This document shows positions 10,710-23,948 of a DNA stretch of 29,147 nucleotides, piece by piece (position 1 is the stretch's first letter; each line of letters begins with the position of its first letter). The translations under genes were made by a program, and so were the position numbers. Under the pieces are notes generated by a model. It ran no database searches, was not told where the DNA came from, and saw only the letters and a list, made by a program, of their open reading frames with translations. The stretch spans positions 1-29,147 of the forward strand of contig MU119679.1 in NCBI GenBank assembly GCA_014904845.1, given 5' to 3'. The DNA comes from Acephala macrosclerotiorum. Lineage: Eukaryota; Ascomycota; Leotiomycetes; Helotiales; Mollisiaceae.

Positions 10710-11350
10710 GCAAAACTGCCCGAGTGCGTTTCTGCTTTAGGCATTGAAATACTAGTACATCAAAATTCTACTCTTATTAATTCTATAGTTGCGCAGCTTT
10801 TAAGAGGGGTCCTAGGGGGTCTCCCCCTAGTAAATATAATCGTAATAAGTATTTACAATCAATAGAATCAATTGTAGCAATTCAATATAAGAGACGGGAG
10901 TCCCAGGGGGTGTCCCCCTGGTATAAGGCTCTGCCAGAAGCGCGTCTTTGCCTAAGGCACCAAGGCAATAAGACACTCTCTACAATTGCGCAGCTTTCGA
11001 GGGAAGTTCCAAGGGGTCTCCCCTTGGAATTATATACTAAGTAAACTAATCCAAATTGATTGAATCGATTGTAGTAATTGAATATAAAGACGGGGGTCCC
11101 AGGGAGTGTCCCCCTGTGTGAAGCTCTATAGCAAGTGCGTTTCTGCCTAAGGCACTAAGGCACTTAAATGCTGGAATGGCTGCGCAGCTCTTGAGGGAGA
11201 TCCCAAGGAGTCTCCCCCTGGAATATATACTAAGTAAAGCGATCCAAATTGATTGAATCGATTGTAGTAACTCAATATAAGAGACGGGGGTCCCAGGGGG
11301 TGTCCCCCTGGTAATATGAGGCTCCGCAGTGCGTTTCTGCCTTAGGCACT
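10710..11350 (+). repeat. Tandem array of about 194-bp units, each with two short GC hairpins
   Basis: Three units begin with GCGCAGCT at 10791, 10988 and 11182, and a partial unit precedes them. Each unit holds a first hairpin with a TCT loop, the segment ATTGAATCGATTGTAGTAA or a close variant, a second hairpin with a TGT loop, and a tail GTGCGTTTCTGCCTAAGGCA or variant. First hairpins: 10812-10830 (CTAGGGGG/CCCCCTAG), 11009-11027 (CCAAGGGG/CCCCTTGG) and 11203-11221 (two mismatches). Second hairpins: 10903-10921 (CCAGGGGG/CCCCCTGG), 11100-11116 (one mismatch) and 11303-11321 (perfect). The array is not mutated by RIP. No ORF fits it. It may be a subterminal repeat region of the outer element or a structured transcript. 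Confidence 0.85.
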
Positions 11351-11460
11351 GAGAAGCTTATCAGCTTATCGGCTCTTACCGCCCGGCAGAATCTGGAACT
11401 CTACCTCAATAACTATCTCAACTTCAAATGCTTATAAAACGCTCAAATTAAGAGCTTTTA

Positions 11461-11481
11461 ACTTGAAACTTGAAACTTGAA
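11461..11481. repeat. Three tandem copies of a 7-bp unit
   Basis: ACTTGAA is repeated three times exactly. It lies between the hairpin array and a GC-rich palindrome. Confidence 0.85.
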
Positions 11482-11518
11482 TTAAGAGTATATTACTAAA
11501 GTCGAAGACTTTGTAGCC

Positions 11519-11542
11519 CCTCGCAAGGGCGCCCCTGCGAGG
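11519..11542. repeat. 24-nt near-perfect GC palindrome
   Basis: The arms CCTCGCAAGGGC and GCCCCTGCGAGG pair at 11 of 12 positions. It marks the last GC-rich piece before saturated AT sequence begins at about 11580. It could be a hairpin terminator of the outer element, but there is no proof of function. Confidence 0.75.
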
Positions 11543-11579
11543 CCTGCGGAGCAAAATGTGCGTCGAGTATCGAAAGAAA

Positions 11580-11758
11580 CATTTTTTCGTAAATCTCGTA
11601 AAAACGTTTTTACGAGAAATTATAAAATTTTCGATTTTAATAATTTATTTAATTTATTTTTATTTTAAATTATAAATTAAAAACTTTTAATTTAAACGTT
11701 TTATAAAAATTTAAAATTAAAATAATTATTAAAATAAAATTTTAAATTTTATTAAACG
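11580..11758. other. RIP-degraded part of the outer element
   Basis: AT-rich sequence between the GC-rich array and the LTR of copy 2. A palindrome-like CGTAAAAACGTTTTTACG occurs near 11600. No gene is seen. Confidence 0.5.
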
Positions 11759-11890
11759 TATTAAAAAAATAATATATATAATAAAAAATAATTTATTTTA
11801 TAAAATTATAATATAAAAATTAAATTCGATAAATTAAATTCGATAAATTAAATTCGATAAATTATATTATTTAATTTCGAGTTTTTTTTT
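11759..11890 (-). repeat. 3' LTR of copy 2 (left end on this strand)
   Basis: It aligns to the reverse complement of the copy 1 right LTR, starting TATTAAAAAAATAATATATA. It contains three tandem copies of TAAATTCGATAAAT at 11821-11862 where copy 1 has one. The inner end has been replaced by a poly-T run, so the boundary is approximate. Confidence 0.8.
11821..11862. repeat. 14-bp unit repeated three times inside the LTR
   Basis: TAAATTCGATAAAT occurs three times exactly in tandem. The equivalent position in copy 1 has a single unit, so this is a local expansion after the copies separated. Confidence 0.85.
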
Positions 11891-14800
11891 TTTTTTTTAA
11901 ATTCGAAATAATTATAAAATTGTAATTATATATATATATTTTTTTTTATAAAAATAAAAGACATTTCGCGTATATAATTTATATCGTAAAAAAAAAATTT
12001 TATAAAATATTATTTTAATTTTTTTTTTTAATAATTTTAATATTAATTTTTTATTTTTATAATTGTAAAAAAAATTTTTAATTAATTTTTTATTATTTTA
12101 TTAATAATTCTCGTATTTTTTTTTATATTAATTCGTCGATAAAATTCTAAGAAATTTAAAAAAAATAATAAATTTTAATATTAATATAATAATCGAACGT
12201 ATAAAATTTATTAACGTTAAATACATTTAATATTTATACGATATAATCGAATTAAATATATTTAAAAAATAAAAATTTTAATTTTAAAAATTAAAATATC
12301 GATTTTATAAATTATAATATTTTAACGAGATTATATATTAATTTACGAAAACGAATATCGAATAAATAAATTATATATAATTTCGATTTTATTAATATTA
12401 TTTTTATAAAAAATTATTTAAATAATAATTAAAAATTTTTTAATAAAATATAAAATCGTAAAAAATATATTATTAATAAAATTAATTTAAAAATAATATA
12501 TTATTAAAATAAATAATAAAAATTAATTTAATTATTTAAAAAACGAAAATTTTTTTATAATATTATAATCGTTTTATAAAAAAAAAAATTTAATTCGTTA
12601 TTAAATTTTTTATTTTATTATATTTTAAAATAAATATTTATAAAACGTAATTCGTTTATAAATTTAATAATAAAATATTTTATATAAATATATTTATAAA
12701 ATTTTCAATGTATTTTAAAATTTTAAAATCGAAATATTTTTCGTATTACGATTTTTATTAATTTTTTATATTTCAAAAACAATAAAATCGTATTTTTAAA
12801 ATTTTATTAATTACTTCGATTAAATTTTTTATTTTAATTAATATTTCGTTCGAAATAAATTTTTTTAAATTTTTTTAAAAATTTTTAAAATTTTTCAAAT
12901 ATTATTTTTTTTAAAATAAATTTTTTAATATATTTAATAATCGATTTTTATTTTTTTTAAATTTTAATATTAAAAACATTTATTAATAAATTTTATAATA
13001 CTTTTTAATATTTATATAATTAATTTAAATTATTAATTTTTATTATATTTATATTAAAAATTAAATTAAATTTTTTAAAAATAATAATTTTATTAATTTT
13101 TACGTTTTTGTTTTCGATTTTTTTATTGATATTTATTATATTTATTTTAAATATTTTTAATCGATTTTATTTTATTTTAATAAAAATATTAAAAACTAAT
13201 AAAAATCGTAAAATATTTAAATTAATTATCGTGTAATTTATTGTAATAATCAATATAATTTATATACGAATTTAAATTTTTTTTAATTTTTTTTAAAACG
13301 TCGAATTTATTATTATTAATTGTTATAATATTTAATTTTTAAAAATAATTAAATTAATAATAAAAAACTAATTTTATCGAGTTTTTAAATAATAAATATT
13401 ATTCGATTTTAAATTATTAAAAAAATTATTATATTTAATATAAAATTTATCGATTTAAAATTAAATAAATAATTTATTATTAAAAAAATTTTAATAAATA
13501 ATTCGATATTTTTTTATATGAAAATTTTTTTTTTTTATTAATTATTTAAAAAATTTTATTATTTTTTAATTAAAAAATTTAAAAAATTAAAAAATTAAAT
13601 TTATATTTTTTTATTAAAACAATTTAAAAAAAATTAATAAATTTTTTTTAAAATTTAATAAAAAAATTAAAAAATTAAATATAAATAATAAAAAAAATTT
13701 TAAAAAATTTATTTTATATTTATAATAAAATTTATTTTATATTTTATAATTAAAAACGAATTTATTATTTTTATTTAAAATTAAATTAAAAAAAATTAAA
13801 TAATAAATAATATTATTTAATTCGTCGTTTAATAAAAACGATAAAATGTATTGTTTTTATATATCGAAAATAAATAAATTTTTTTCGAATTCGATAAAAT
13901 TTATATTAAAAATTAAAAATTTACGAATATTAAAATTATTATTATTAAACGTTATATGTTATTTTGTAAAAATAAAACGTATAATAAAATTAAATAATTT
14001 CGATTTTAAAAATTATTATTATTATTAATAAAATAAAATTATTATAATTATTAAAAATAAAAATATTATATAAAAAAAATTTAAAATAAATAAATTATAA
14101 ATAAACGAAATTATATTAATAAATAAAATAAATATAATAAATTTAAAAATAAATATTTTTAATCGATTAAAATTATATAAAAAATTTTAAATCGATTATT
14201 TTTTTAAAACAATTTTAAGATTTATATAATTATTTAATTTTTTATTATTAAATTCGAAATTAATTTTTTAAATAAATACGTATACGAATTCGAATTAAAA
14301 ATTTTAATACGCGAATTTCGTATTTTTAAATAAATTCGATTACGTTTTTAAATAATTCGATTTTATATTATTAATTTTATATATTATTATAAATTTTTTA
14401 TTTAATTAAATATTTGAAATTATTTTTATTATTATATTAAATATATTTTTATCGATAATTTTTTTAAATTTTTAAAATTTTTAATCGTTATTATATTTAT
14501 TATTTAAATCGATATTAATTAATTTTACAATATTTAATTTTAATTTATTATACGAATTTTTATTTTTTAATACGAAATATAAATAAACAATAAAAATAAT
14601 TATAATTTATATATAAAACGATTAATACGTTTTTTAATTAAAAAAAATTAATTTATTATTTTATTAATTTTAAATTTAAATAATTTAAAAAATTATAATT
14701 TTTATAAAATTTAATATATATTAAATTATTAATATTTATTATAAACGATTTATATTTAAAATCGTATCGTTTTTTAATAAATATAATAATAAAATTAATA

Positions 14801-16422
14801 ATTAATTATATATTTTATTAATAAAATTTTCGAATAATTTTAAAAATATTAAAAAAATTTATAAAATATTAATATTAAATAATCAAAAAAATTAAAAATT
14901 TTAATTTTTTATAAAACGATTATTTTTATAATTAAAAAATTAAAAATAAAATTAATTATAATTATTGTAAATTTTTTTAATTTAATACGAATTAATTATA
15001 AAAAATCGTATATTAAAAATTATAAATTTTTATTATAAAAACAATTTAAATAATAAATTAAATATTTGATTAATTTATAAATTATAAAATTCAATAATTT
15101 TTATTTTATTTTTTTAAAATCGAAATAATATTTATTATAAATTTTCAAAATATAAAAACGATTAAAACTTTTATAAAAAATGTAAAATAATAAATTATTT
15201 TATAAAAAAAAAAATATCGATTTAAGTTTTTTAAAAAATTAATTTATTTTTTTTAATTAAATTTTTTTTAAAATTTTATAAAAATAATAATTTTTAATAT
15301 AATTTTTTATAAATTATAATTTGTATTTTAAATTAATAATAAATTTTAAAAATAAATAAAAAAATTTTAAAATATTATTTTTAAAAAAAAATTTTAAAAT
15401 TTTTTTTTTAAATTTATTTAAAATATTTAATATAATATTTAATTTTTTAAAAAAAAAATTTATTTTGAAATTAAATTAAAAAAAATATTTAAAAATCGTA
15501 ATAAATTTTATATATTAATTTAATAACGTTGAAAATAAATAAAAAAATTTAATTATAAATATTTTTTATTATTAAATAATTTGTTAAAATTTAAATAAAA
15601 CGTTTATTATTTTAAATTATAATTCGAAATTTTTTATAAATATATATTAAATATATTATTTTAAATTCAATAAAATAATAATATTTTTCATAAAAAAAAA
15701 TTAATTTATTTAAAAATAATACGAATTAAATCGTAAAAATTAATAAATTAAACAAATTTAAAATTAAAATATAATTTTTTTTAAAATAAAAAATTATAAT
15801 TTTAAAATCGTTTTTAAAAATATTGATTTTAAAAAAATATATTTTATTTAAATTATAATAAATTAATATATATTTATTTAATAAATAAATTTAAATTTTT
15901 TTTTATAATAATTTTTTTTAATTTATAAATTTTTATATAATATACGTATAAAAATATTTATATTTTATATTATTATAATAATTTCAATATTTATATATAA
16001 AACAATATATAAAAATAAAATTAATTTATTATTTTTAAATATATTTTTAAAAATTTAACAATTTTAAAAAAAATAAAAAATTTAATTATTATTATTCGTT
16101 TTTTGATTATAAATATTTTAAATTCGTTTGTATTATAATTAAAAAAATAAATCGATAAATATTTTAAAAATAAATTTAATAAAAATAAATATAAATGTAT
16201 TTTTATAAATAAAATAAATATTTTATATAAATATTAAAAATAATTTTTTAATTTTTTTTAAAAAAACAATTATATTATTAATAAAAATTTTAATAAAATA
16301 ATAATATAATCAAAGTTTTAAATTTATAATTCGTTAAACGTAAATAATTTTTTTTTTAAATTTTAAAAAATTATTTTAAAACGTTTTAAATTATAATAAT
16401 TAATAATAATAATTTTTTTAAT
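11891..16422 (-). pseudogene. Copy 2 remnants of the extra ORF and C-terminal pol
   Basis: This stretch is the inverted, saturated equivalent of copy 1 from about 9907 back to about 4065. It therefore covers the 3' region, the extra ORF, chromodomain, integrase and RNase H. Only alignment to copy 1 shows this, since no motif can be read directly. A short open frame on the + strand at 13846-14028 is the antisense of the extra-ORF segment and not a gene. Confidence 0.7.
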
Positions 16423-17159
16423 ATCAAGAAAAATTTTTATATGCTAATTGGCTGCCAATAGTGCCAGCGGTTTGCTAGTGGCGCGCGCTACGCAGTAATT
16501 GCATGTTCAAAACTTTAGCGTCTAATAATAGTCGATTGACAAGTGAATCTAAGTCTATGAAAATACTAAAACTCTCGGCTCTCGGCGGCTGCAGACGGCT
16601 GCGCGCGGCCTTTATACAGCTACATTTAATCAATTGAGTCGCTCAGTCTCTAAGTGCCTTCTCTAAACTCTTAATACCGATTAATTGCAGTACTCGCTCG
16701 CAGTACTTGCTCGCAGCTTTTACTAGCATTCTCTACGCGCGTAAACTTTGCTTGAATCGATCGATTTTACAATTAGATTTTAAATAGCGTTAATATTTTC
16801 AATTCTCATTCTTATTTATTTCTTCGATATTTTCAATGATTAATCGAATAAAGCGCGATCGCTAATTTGCATATAAATCTTAGTAAAAAATATTAAAATT
16901 TTCGCAGTTTTTAATTTTATAATTTAATATTTCAATACGCGTTCGATAGATTTACTTGAAACTTTTATAATAAATTTAATTAATATTTTAAATTATAAGT
17001 TTCAAATATTTAAATATTTGATTTTAAATTAGTACTATTAATAGTACTCTAGTATTATTAGTACGAGATTAACGTTATTAATACTAAAACAAAAATAATT
17101 AATAGTACTAGCAATTAATTAGCGAATTAATAGTACTATTAACGTTTGTATTTTTCGAT
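16423..17159. mobile_element. GC-retaining non-autonomous element, member 1
   Basis: A block with much higher GC interrupts copy 2: the chromovirus alignment stops at about 16420 and resumes at about 17175. The ends ATCAAGAAAAATT and (inverted) ATCGAAAAATAC resemble each other and the termini of the second member at 23170-24083. The two members share the block AAAATACTAAAACTCTCGGCT (16560-16580 here) and the block around TATTTCAAT-CGCG-TCGATAGA near 16935. The middle has CTCGCTCGCAGTACT-type short repeats. The last 130 bp has AGTACTATTAATAGTACT palindromes. There is no ORF of note. A solo LTR of an unknown element is an alternative. Confidence 0.65.
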
Positions 17160-18930
17160 AAAACGATTAATAAAATTTTTTTTTTTAATAAAATTAAAAA
17201 TTAATAAATTTTTTTTAATTCGTTAATAATTATAATATAAATTATATTTTTAAAAGTTTTTATAATTTTTTTTTTAATATAATATCAAATATATATTAAA
17301 AATCGTTATTTTATTAATAAGTTTTATATTAATAATAAAATAAAAATATAATTTTTTTTTAATTATTTGTTAAATTATAAATACAAAATAATTAAAAAAT
17401 ATTAATTAAATTATTTATTCGAATTTTTTTTATTATATATAATATTAAATATTTTATTAATAATTTTTTAATTTTTTATATTAATAAAATTTTTATTATT
17501 AATAATTTTTATATTTTATTAATTTTCAATTAATAAAATTAATAAAATTTTTATCGATTTAATAAATTGTAAATTCGTCGATTAAAATTTTAAATTAAAT
17601 TGCGAATTTTAAATTTACGACGTATATATAAACGTTATTATTTAATACGATTTTTAAAACGTCGATTAATTTAATAATATTATTAAAAAATAATTAATTA
17701 TTATTTAATACTTATTTATTAATATAATAATTTTATTCGAAATTTATTTATTTTTATTCGAAATTAATTCGATTATATAATAATTGTTTTTTTCGTATTT
17801 TTAATATATTTTTAATTTAATTTTTCGTTTAATTAATAAATTAATAAAATTTAAATTCGTAATAATAACGAAATTTATTTTATTTATAATAATATTATAA
17901 ATACGTATATATTAAATATTAAATATAAATTAATAATTTTTAAATAATAAAAAATATATAATTAATATTATAATAATTTTTCAAAATAAAATTATAATAT
18001 TTTTCGCGTATAAAACTTTTTTTTAATATAAAAACTTTTTATAAAAACTCGAATTAATATAATTAAATTTTCGTATAAATCGACGATAAATATATAATTT
18101 TTATAATTTAAAAAAAGTTTAAAATTGAAAATTTTAATTATTTATATACGAATTTTAATTTTTAATTATTTCGAGTATATATATTATAAAAATAATTCGT
18201 TTATTAAATTTTATTAATTTATTAATTTTTAAATTATAATTAAATTGAATTTATCGATAAATAAATTTAATACGAATTGTATTTATTTTTTATCAATTAA
18301 AAAATAAAAATAATTAAAATTAATATTTATTTTATATAATTTATTATTTATTTTTAATTTAATTTTTATTATTACGTATATATATTTTATTATAAAATTA
18401 TTTAAAATTTTTATAAAAATTATTTTAATAAATTATTAAAATAAAAAATTATTTATTATAAATAATTAAATTAAAAAAATTATTTTTTATTTATTATATT
18501 TATTAATTTTTCGTATATTATTAATATTATAAATTTTTTTATAAATATATTTAAATAATTAAATTTTCAATAAATTTTATTTTTTATATTTTAATAAATT
18601 TTTTTTTAATAATATTAATAATAATTTTTTTTAATTAAAATTTCGAATTATATTAAATTAAAAAATATTTTTTTAATTTTTTATTATAATTAATTTTAAT
18701 TTTTATAAAAATATTATAAAAATTATTATTAATTTAATATATATTATTATATTAATAATATTATTTAAATTTATAATTATTATTATTAAATTTTTATTAA
18801 TTTTCGTAAAAATTTAATTTATAAATAAATTTATATAAAATATAAAAAATTTAAATTATTTTAAATTTTAATAAAAAATTAAATTAAAATTATTTAATTT
18901 TTTAAATTTAAAATCGCGTTTATTATTATT
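17160..18930 (-). pseudogene. Copy 2 remnant of RT, protease and gag regions
   Basis: After the inserted element the inverted chromovirus continues. Its sequence matches the reverse complement of copy 1 from about 4050 down to 1920, with gaps. It is too AT-rich for any motif to be read. Confidence 0.65.
18926..18930. repeat. Target-site duplication (left) of the third LTR element
   Basis: TTATT precedes the left LTR and is repeated at 26039-26043. Removing the element and one duplication restores the 20-bp target exactly as seen in copy 1 except for one C to T change. Confidence 0.75.
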
Positions 18931-19135
18931 TATTAAAACAAATATTATATGATATTTATATGCGATTTGAAATCGTATATAATTAATATTATTTTATTTT
19001 TATATTTCGAATTTCGTTTTTTAAATAATTTTAATTAATTATAAATTAATACGTATATTAAAATTCCAAAAAAATTTTTACGTATATTTAAATTATTCTA
19101 TTAATAAATTTAATATTTTTAATATAATATTAATA
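18931..19135. repeat. Left LTR of the third LTR element
   Basis: It matches 25814-26038, with shared blocks such as ATATTTATATGCGA, TATATAATTAATATTATTTT and ATAAATTAATACGTATATT. It lacks about 20 bp present in the right LTR. Confidence 0.85.
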
Positions 19136-22100
19136 TTGATTAATAATTGTTTTTAATTACGAATTAATAAAAATTTATTTAAAAAAATTGAATTACGAAA
19201 TATAAATTTCAATATAAAATAATATTAAAAAAAATCGATATTACGTTTTTAAATATTATTAAACTACGAAAAGATTTTATTATTTTTTTCATAAAAACAA
19301 AATTTTAACGTTTTCTCGATTTTTAAAAACTTGAAAAAATCAATTATAAAAAAATTCGTATTTTTAAATAATCAATTCAAATTTGTATTTATTACATAGA
19401 ATAAAATCGTTTACAAATTTCAAAAAAATAATAATCGTTTATATTCGATAAAAAACGTTATTCGATTTTAAATTTTATTTAAAATAATATTTTTTTATTT
19501 TTTTATTTCGATTAAATTTATTTATTTTTTATAATTTCGAATTAATTAATTAATTATACAATTGTATTATTTTACGATTATATGAAATATTTGTATTTAT
19601 TTATTTTTTTATTCGTTTTATTATTTATTTTAAATCGTTTATAAAAATTAATTATTTGTAAAATATTCATAAAATTTCTATAAAACGTTTAAAGTATTTA
19701 TATAATAATTAAACGAAACTATTAACAAAATATATTTATATATTTATTATTTGATCGAAAATTACAAAAATATTATAATATTCTCGAAAATTATATTTTT
19801 TTAATTATTTGAATTAAATACAAATAAAAATTAAAATAATCGAAAAATTGAAAAAATTAAAATATAAATATAATAAAAAAAAAAAAAAAAAAATTTCGAT
19901 TTTACGAAAAACAATATTAAAAATAAATAAATAAATAAATACATTTTATATATAATAAAATTTTAAAAAAAAAAAAAATATATAAATAATTTTTTTTAAA
20001 AAAATTTTAAAAATTTATTAAAAAAACATTGAAATTAATAAATAAAAAATTTATATAAAAATTCAAAAACTTTTTACAAGTTTATAAAATTTATATAATT
20101 AAAAATAAATAATTTATTATTAAAAAACTAAAAAAAATTATTAATAAAAAAATATTATAAATAAATTAAAAAAAAAAAAATTTATTTTCAATATTATTTA
20201 AATAATATTTAAAATAAATTTATTCGTAAAACGAATATTATTTTTTAAAGTAATTTATTTTTATTAATATAAAATTTTTAGTTTTTAAACGTTCAATTTC
20301 GAAATATTCAATTTTTAAATTAATAATTTTATTAATTAATATATTAATAAAATAATTTATAAAATTAAAAAAATACAAATTTTAATTAAAATATTTAATC
20401 GAATAACAATTTTTAATTATTATAAAATATATCGATCAAATTATTTACGAATTTAATAAAAATATATACTAATAATAATAAAAAATACAATAAAAAATTA
20501 TTTGATATTTTCGATATTAAATTGTAAATTTTTTACGATTATTATTTTAAAATTAAATTATTAAAAAATTAATATAATAAAATATTTTTTATTATATTTA
20601 CAAATTATACGAATTTATTTTATTACGATAAAATAATAAAAAAAATTATAGTTTTATAGTAATAATAAATATAATTCGAATATATTTCGAAATAAATAAA
20701 AATTAATAATTATATATATTTTTATAAAAAAAAATTATATTACTACGAATTATTGTAATTAATTAATCGAAAATTAAATTAAAATATTTTTAATTATTTT
20801 TTGATTAATTCTAATAAATTCAACGCAATTTATTTAATAAATATTATTTTATATTTTATAAATACGTTTACAAAAAACGTAATAATATAATAATAATTTC
20901 AATTGTAATTTCTAAGAAAATTAAAAAAATTAAAATAAAATCGATTAAAATTAAATTAATCGAATATACGAAAAACGTAATAAAAAACGTAAATATAAAA
21001 TAATTTCAATTTTTCGATTTTTTTAACTCGATAAAAAAAAACAAAAAATTATTTTGAAATCGTAATAATTACTATATAAATCGCGAATATAAAAAAGAAT
21101 TTTATTAAAAAAAAATTTATATTTATAATAAATTTAATTATTGATTAATAAAATATATAATAAAAAAATAATAATAAGTATATTTTAAATTTTAATAATA
21201 CGTTTAATATATTATTAATCGCGATATTATAATAATTTATTATTAAAATTTTTTTATTAAATATAAAAATATAAAAACTTTTTCAAAAAATAATAAAATC
21301 GAGAAAATCAATTAATTATTAATAAATATAAAAATAAAAAACGAAAATAAAATTTATTTTATTAAATTTAAAAAAATTAATAATATTTAAATAATAATTA
21401 TTTTAAACGATTAATTTATTTATTATATTATTATAAAAAAATATATATTTAATTTGTTTTTATAATAATTTAATAAAAATTTAATATTTATATTTGAAAA
21501 TTATTATTTGTTTAAAAAAAATTTTAAAAAATTATATTAAATAATAAAATCGTAAAAATATTAATAATTGATTAATTATAATTTTAAATATTATAAAAAA
21601 TCAATAATAAAATTTAATTAAATATATTAATAATCAACGTTTATAAAATTCGATTTAATAAAAAAATTATATTATCGCAAAAAATAATTTAAATTAATAC
21701 GTTTTTAAATATTATAATATTTTATATTATTTTTATTTTATATTTAAAATATAAATAAAATAAAAATTAAATTTAATAATTTTAAAAATTATTATATTAA
21801 TAATAAAAAAATTTAATTTAAAATTATTTTATTAAAATCGAATTATAATAATTGTAATAATAATTCGAATATTTATTAATATAACGTTTATTAAAAAATT
21901 TTTAACGTATAAATTATAATATAAATATTAAATATATAATAAATTATTTAAAAAATTCAAATTTATTTTATAAAATAATTATAAATTTAATTATTTTATT
22001 ATTATTAATATTTTATATTTAAATAAAAAATTAATATTATAAATAATAAATTTAATAATAATATTTTAAATAATTAAATATTTAAAAAATATATTTATAA

Positions 22101-23169
22101 AAATAATATAAAATATTTAAAAAATATATTAAATTAATATATATTAAAAATTATTAAATTATTTTATTTATAATACAAAAAAAAAATTTCGTTTATAAAA
22201 TTTTAATAATATACAAAAATAATAACGATTAAAATTCAAAAAAAATTTATTAAAATTTATAATAATATAAAAAAAATAAAAAAAATTTATATTTTATTAT
22301 AATAAATTTATAAAATTATTTGAAATAAATTTATTAATAAATAAATTAATAAAAAATTAATTTTATAAATAATAATCAAAATAATAAACAATTTAATAAA
22401 TTTAAATAAAATTGTATTTATATTATTAATTTTTAAAATATATTTTAAAATAATCGATAAAAATATATTATTTTTATTAATAATTAAAAAAATTAAAAAA
22501 ATTTATATAATTATTAAAAAAATATAACGTTTATACGTCGAGTATTAAATTACAAATACGTTTATAATAAAAAAAAATTTAAATATAAAATTTATTTTGA
22601 ATTTATTAATTTTTTTAAATATACGTATTTAATAAAAAAAAAATTTAAAAAAATTTATACAAATTACTAATAACGAACGAAAAAATATATATAATTAATA
22701 TATTTTATAAATCGATTAAATTTTATTTAATAATAATTAAATCGTACTATATAAAAAAATTATTAATAAAAAATTATTTTTTATATTTTTTTTATTTAAT
22801 AAATTAAATTAAAACAATTTAAATAATTAATTATTAATAAAATAATATAATTGAAAATAATCAAAAAAATTATATAATAATAAAAAAACGTTCAATAAAA
22901 AATTATAATAAAATAAATATTATTAATTTATTAAAAATAATAATAATACGTTTATTATTATTATTAAAAACGAAAAAAAAATATTTATAATATTTATAAT
23001 AAATAAAATAAAAATTAATATAAAGTTTTTATTACGATTACAAAAAAAAATATATAATTATTATATTCGAAATATTATTTAAAAAATTTCAATAAAAAAA
23101 AATTAATAATTTAATCGTAAAAAAAGTTTTTTAATTTATTAAATTAAATTTTATTAAATATATTAAAAT
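19136..23169. other. RIP-saturated interior of the third LTR element, left part
   Basis: Four kilobases of nearly pure A and T with CpG remnants. No open frame above 60 codons exists and no domain can be read. It must once have held gag or pol sequence. Confidence 0.6.
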
Positions 23170-23284
23170 ATCGACAAATTTCAATTTAATAATGACAAGC
23201 CTGACTACTTTAAGCATAGCTGGATCGGCTGACAGATTACTATCGTATCTGCCAGACTAGTCCAGATTGAGACAATAAATTTCA

Positions 23285-23367
23285 CGTCTAGAGCGTCTAG
23301 AGCGTCTGGAGCCGTCTGGAGCGTCTGGAGCGTCTGGAAACCGTCTAAAGAGCCTGGAGCGTCTGGA
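23285..23367. repeat. CTGGAGCGT minisatellite, left array
   Basis: About eight imperfect copies of a 9-10-bp unit CTGGAGCGT or CTAGAGCGT stand in tandem. The same unit recurs in direct orientation at 23890-23948. Confidence 0.9.
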
Positions 23368-23485
23368 TTGGCTGAAATATATAGGCCTAAGGCACCAACT
23401 TTTTAAGCGAAAAACACTAAAACTCTCGGCTGCATGCGCATGCTCTCGGCATTGCAATCAACCACTAAGTGCTCACTCTGCTTAC

Positions 23486-23505
23486 TCTACTCTACTCTAC
23501 TCTAC
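23486..23505. repeat. TCTAC pentanucleotide repeat
   Basis: Four exact tandem copies of TCTAC. Confidence 0.9.
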
Positions 23506-23889
23506 TCCATTATATGCGCAAAACACTATACGTAAATTGCTTTACCAAATCCAAACTTTTGAAAATAATGCGATTTAAAGTGTTTCTAAATTAATAGGTG
23601 GAAGTTTCGTAGAATGAGACGTATACCGAAGATTTTTAAAATCAAGAATACTAAAATTTTAGGCCTAAAATGCGGCCGCACTAGCTCGATTAAATTTAAG
23701 GTTGTATTAGCTTATTCTTGGCAAAGAACATCAAAATTTCTATCTCAAACTTTGTAGCGATATATTTCAATGCGCGCTCGATAGAATCAGTTAAAACTTT
23801 TAGAATAGAGTCTTATAATATAAGAGATTCTATATATAAAGTTTCAAGTAGTTTAGCTTTGAATCTGTTAGACATTCCAGCTCTAATAT

Positions 23890-23948
23890 ATCTGGAGCGT
23901 CTGGAGCGTCTGGAGTGTCTGGAGCTCGTTTGGAGGGTCTGGAGCGTT
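23890..23948. repeat. CTGGAGCGT minisatellite, right array
   Basis: About six imperfect units in the same orientation as the array at 23285-23367. Translated on the + strand it gives a spurious LERLERLE peptide. Confidence 0.9.

Noticed and set aside
10710..11350. CRISPR-like array of repeats and spacers
   Set aside because: The units are about 194 bp and similar over most of their length, without short repeats and unique spacers, and the host is a eukaryote.
13846..14028. 60-codon open frame on the + strand
   Set aside because: It is the antisense of the extra-ORF segment in the inverted chromovirus copy, and an AT-rich chance frame.
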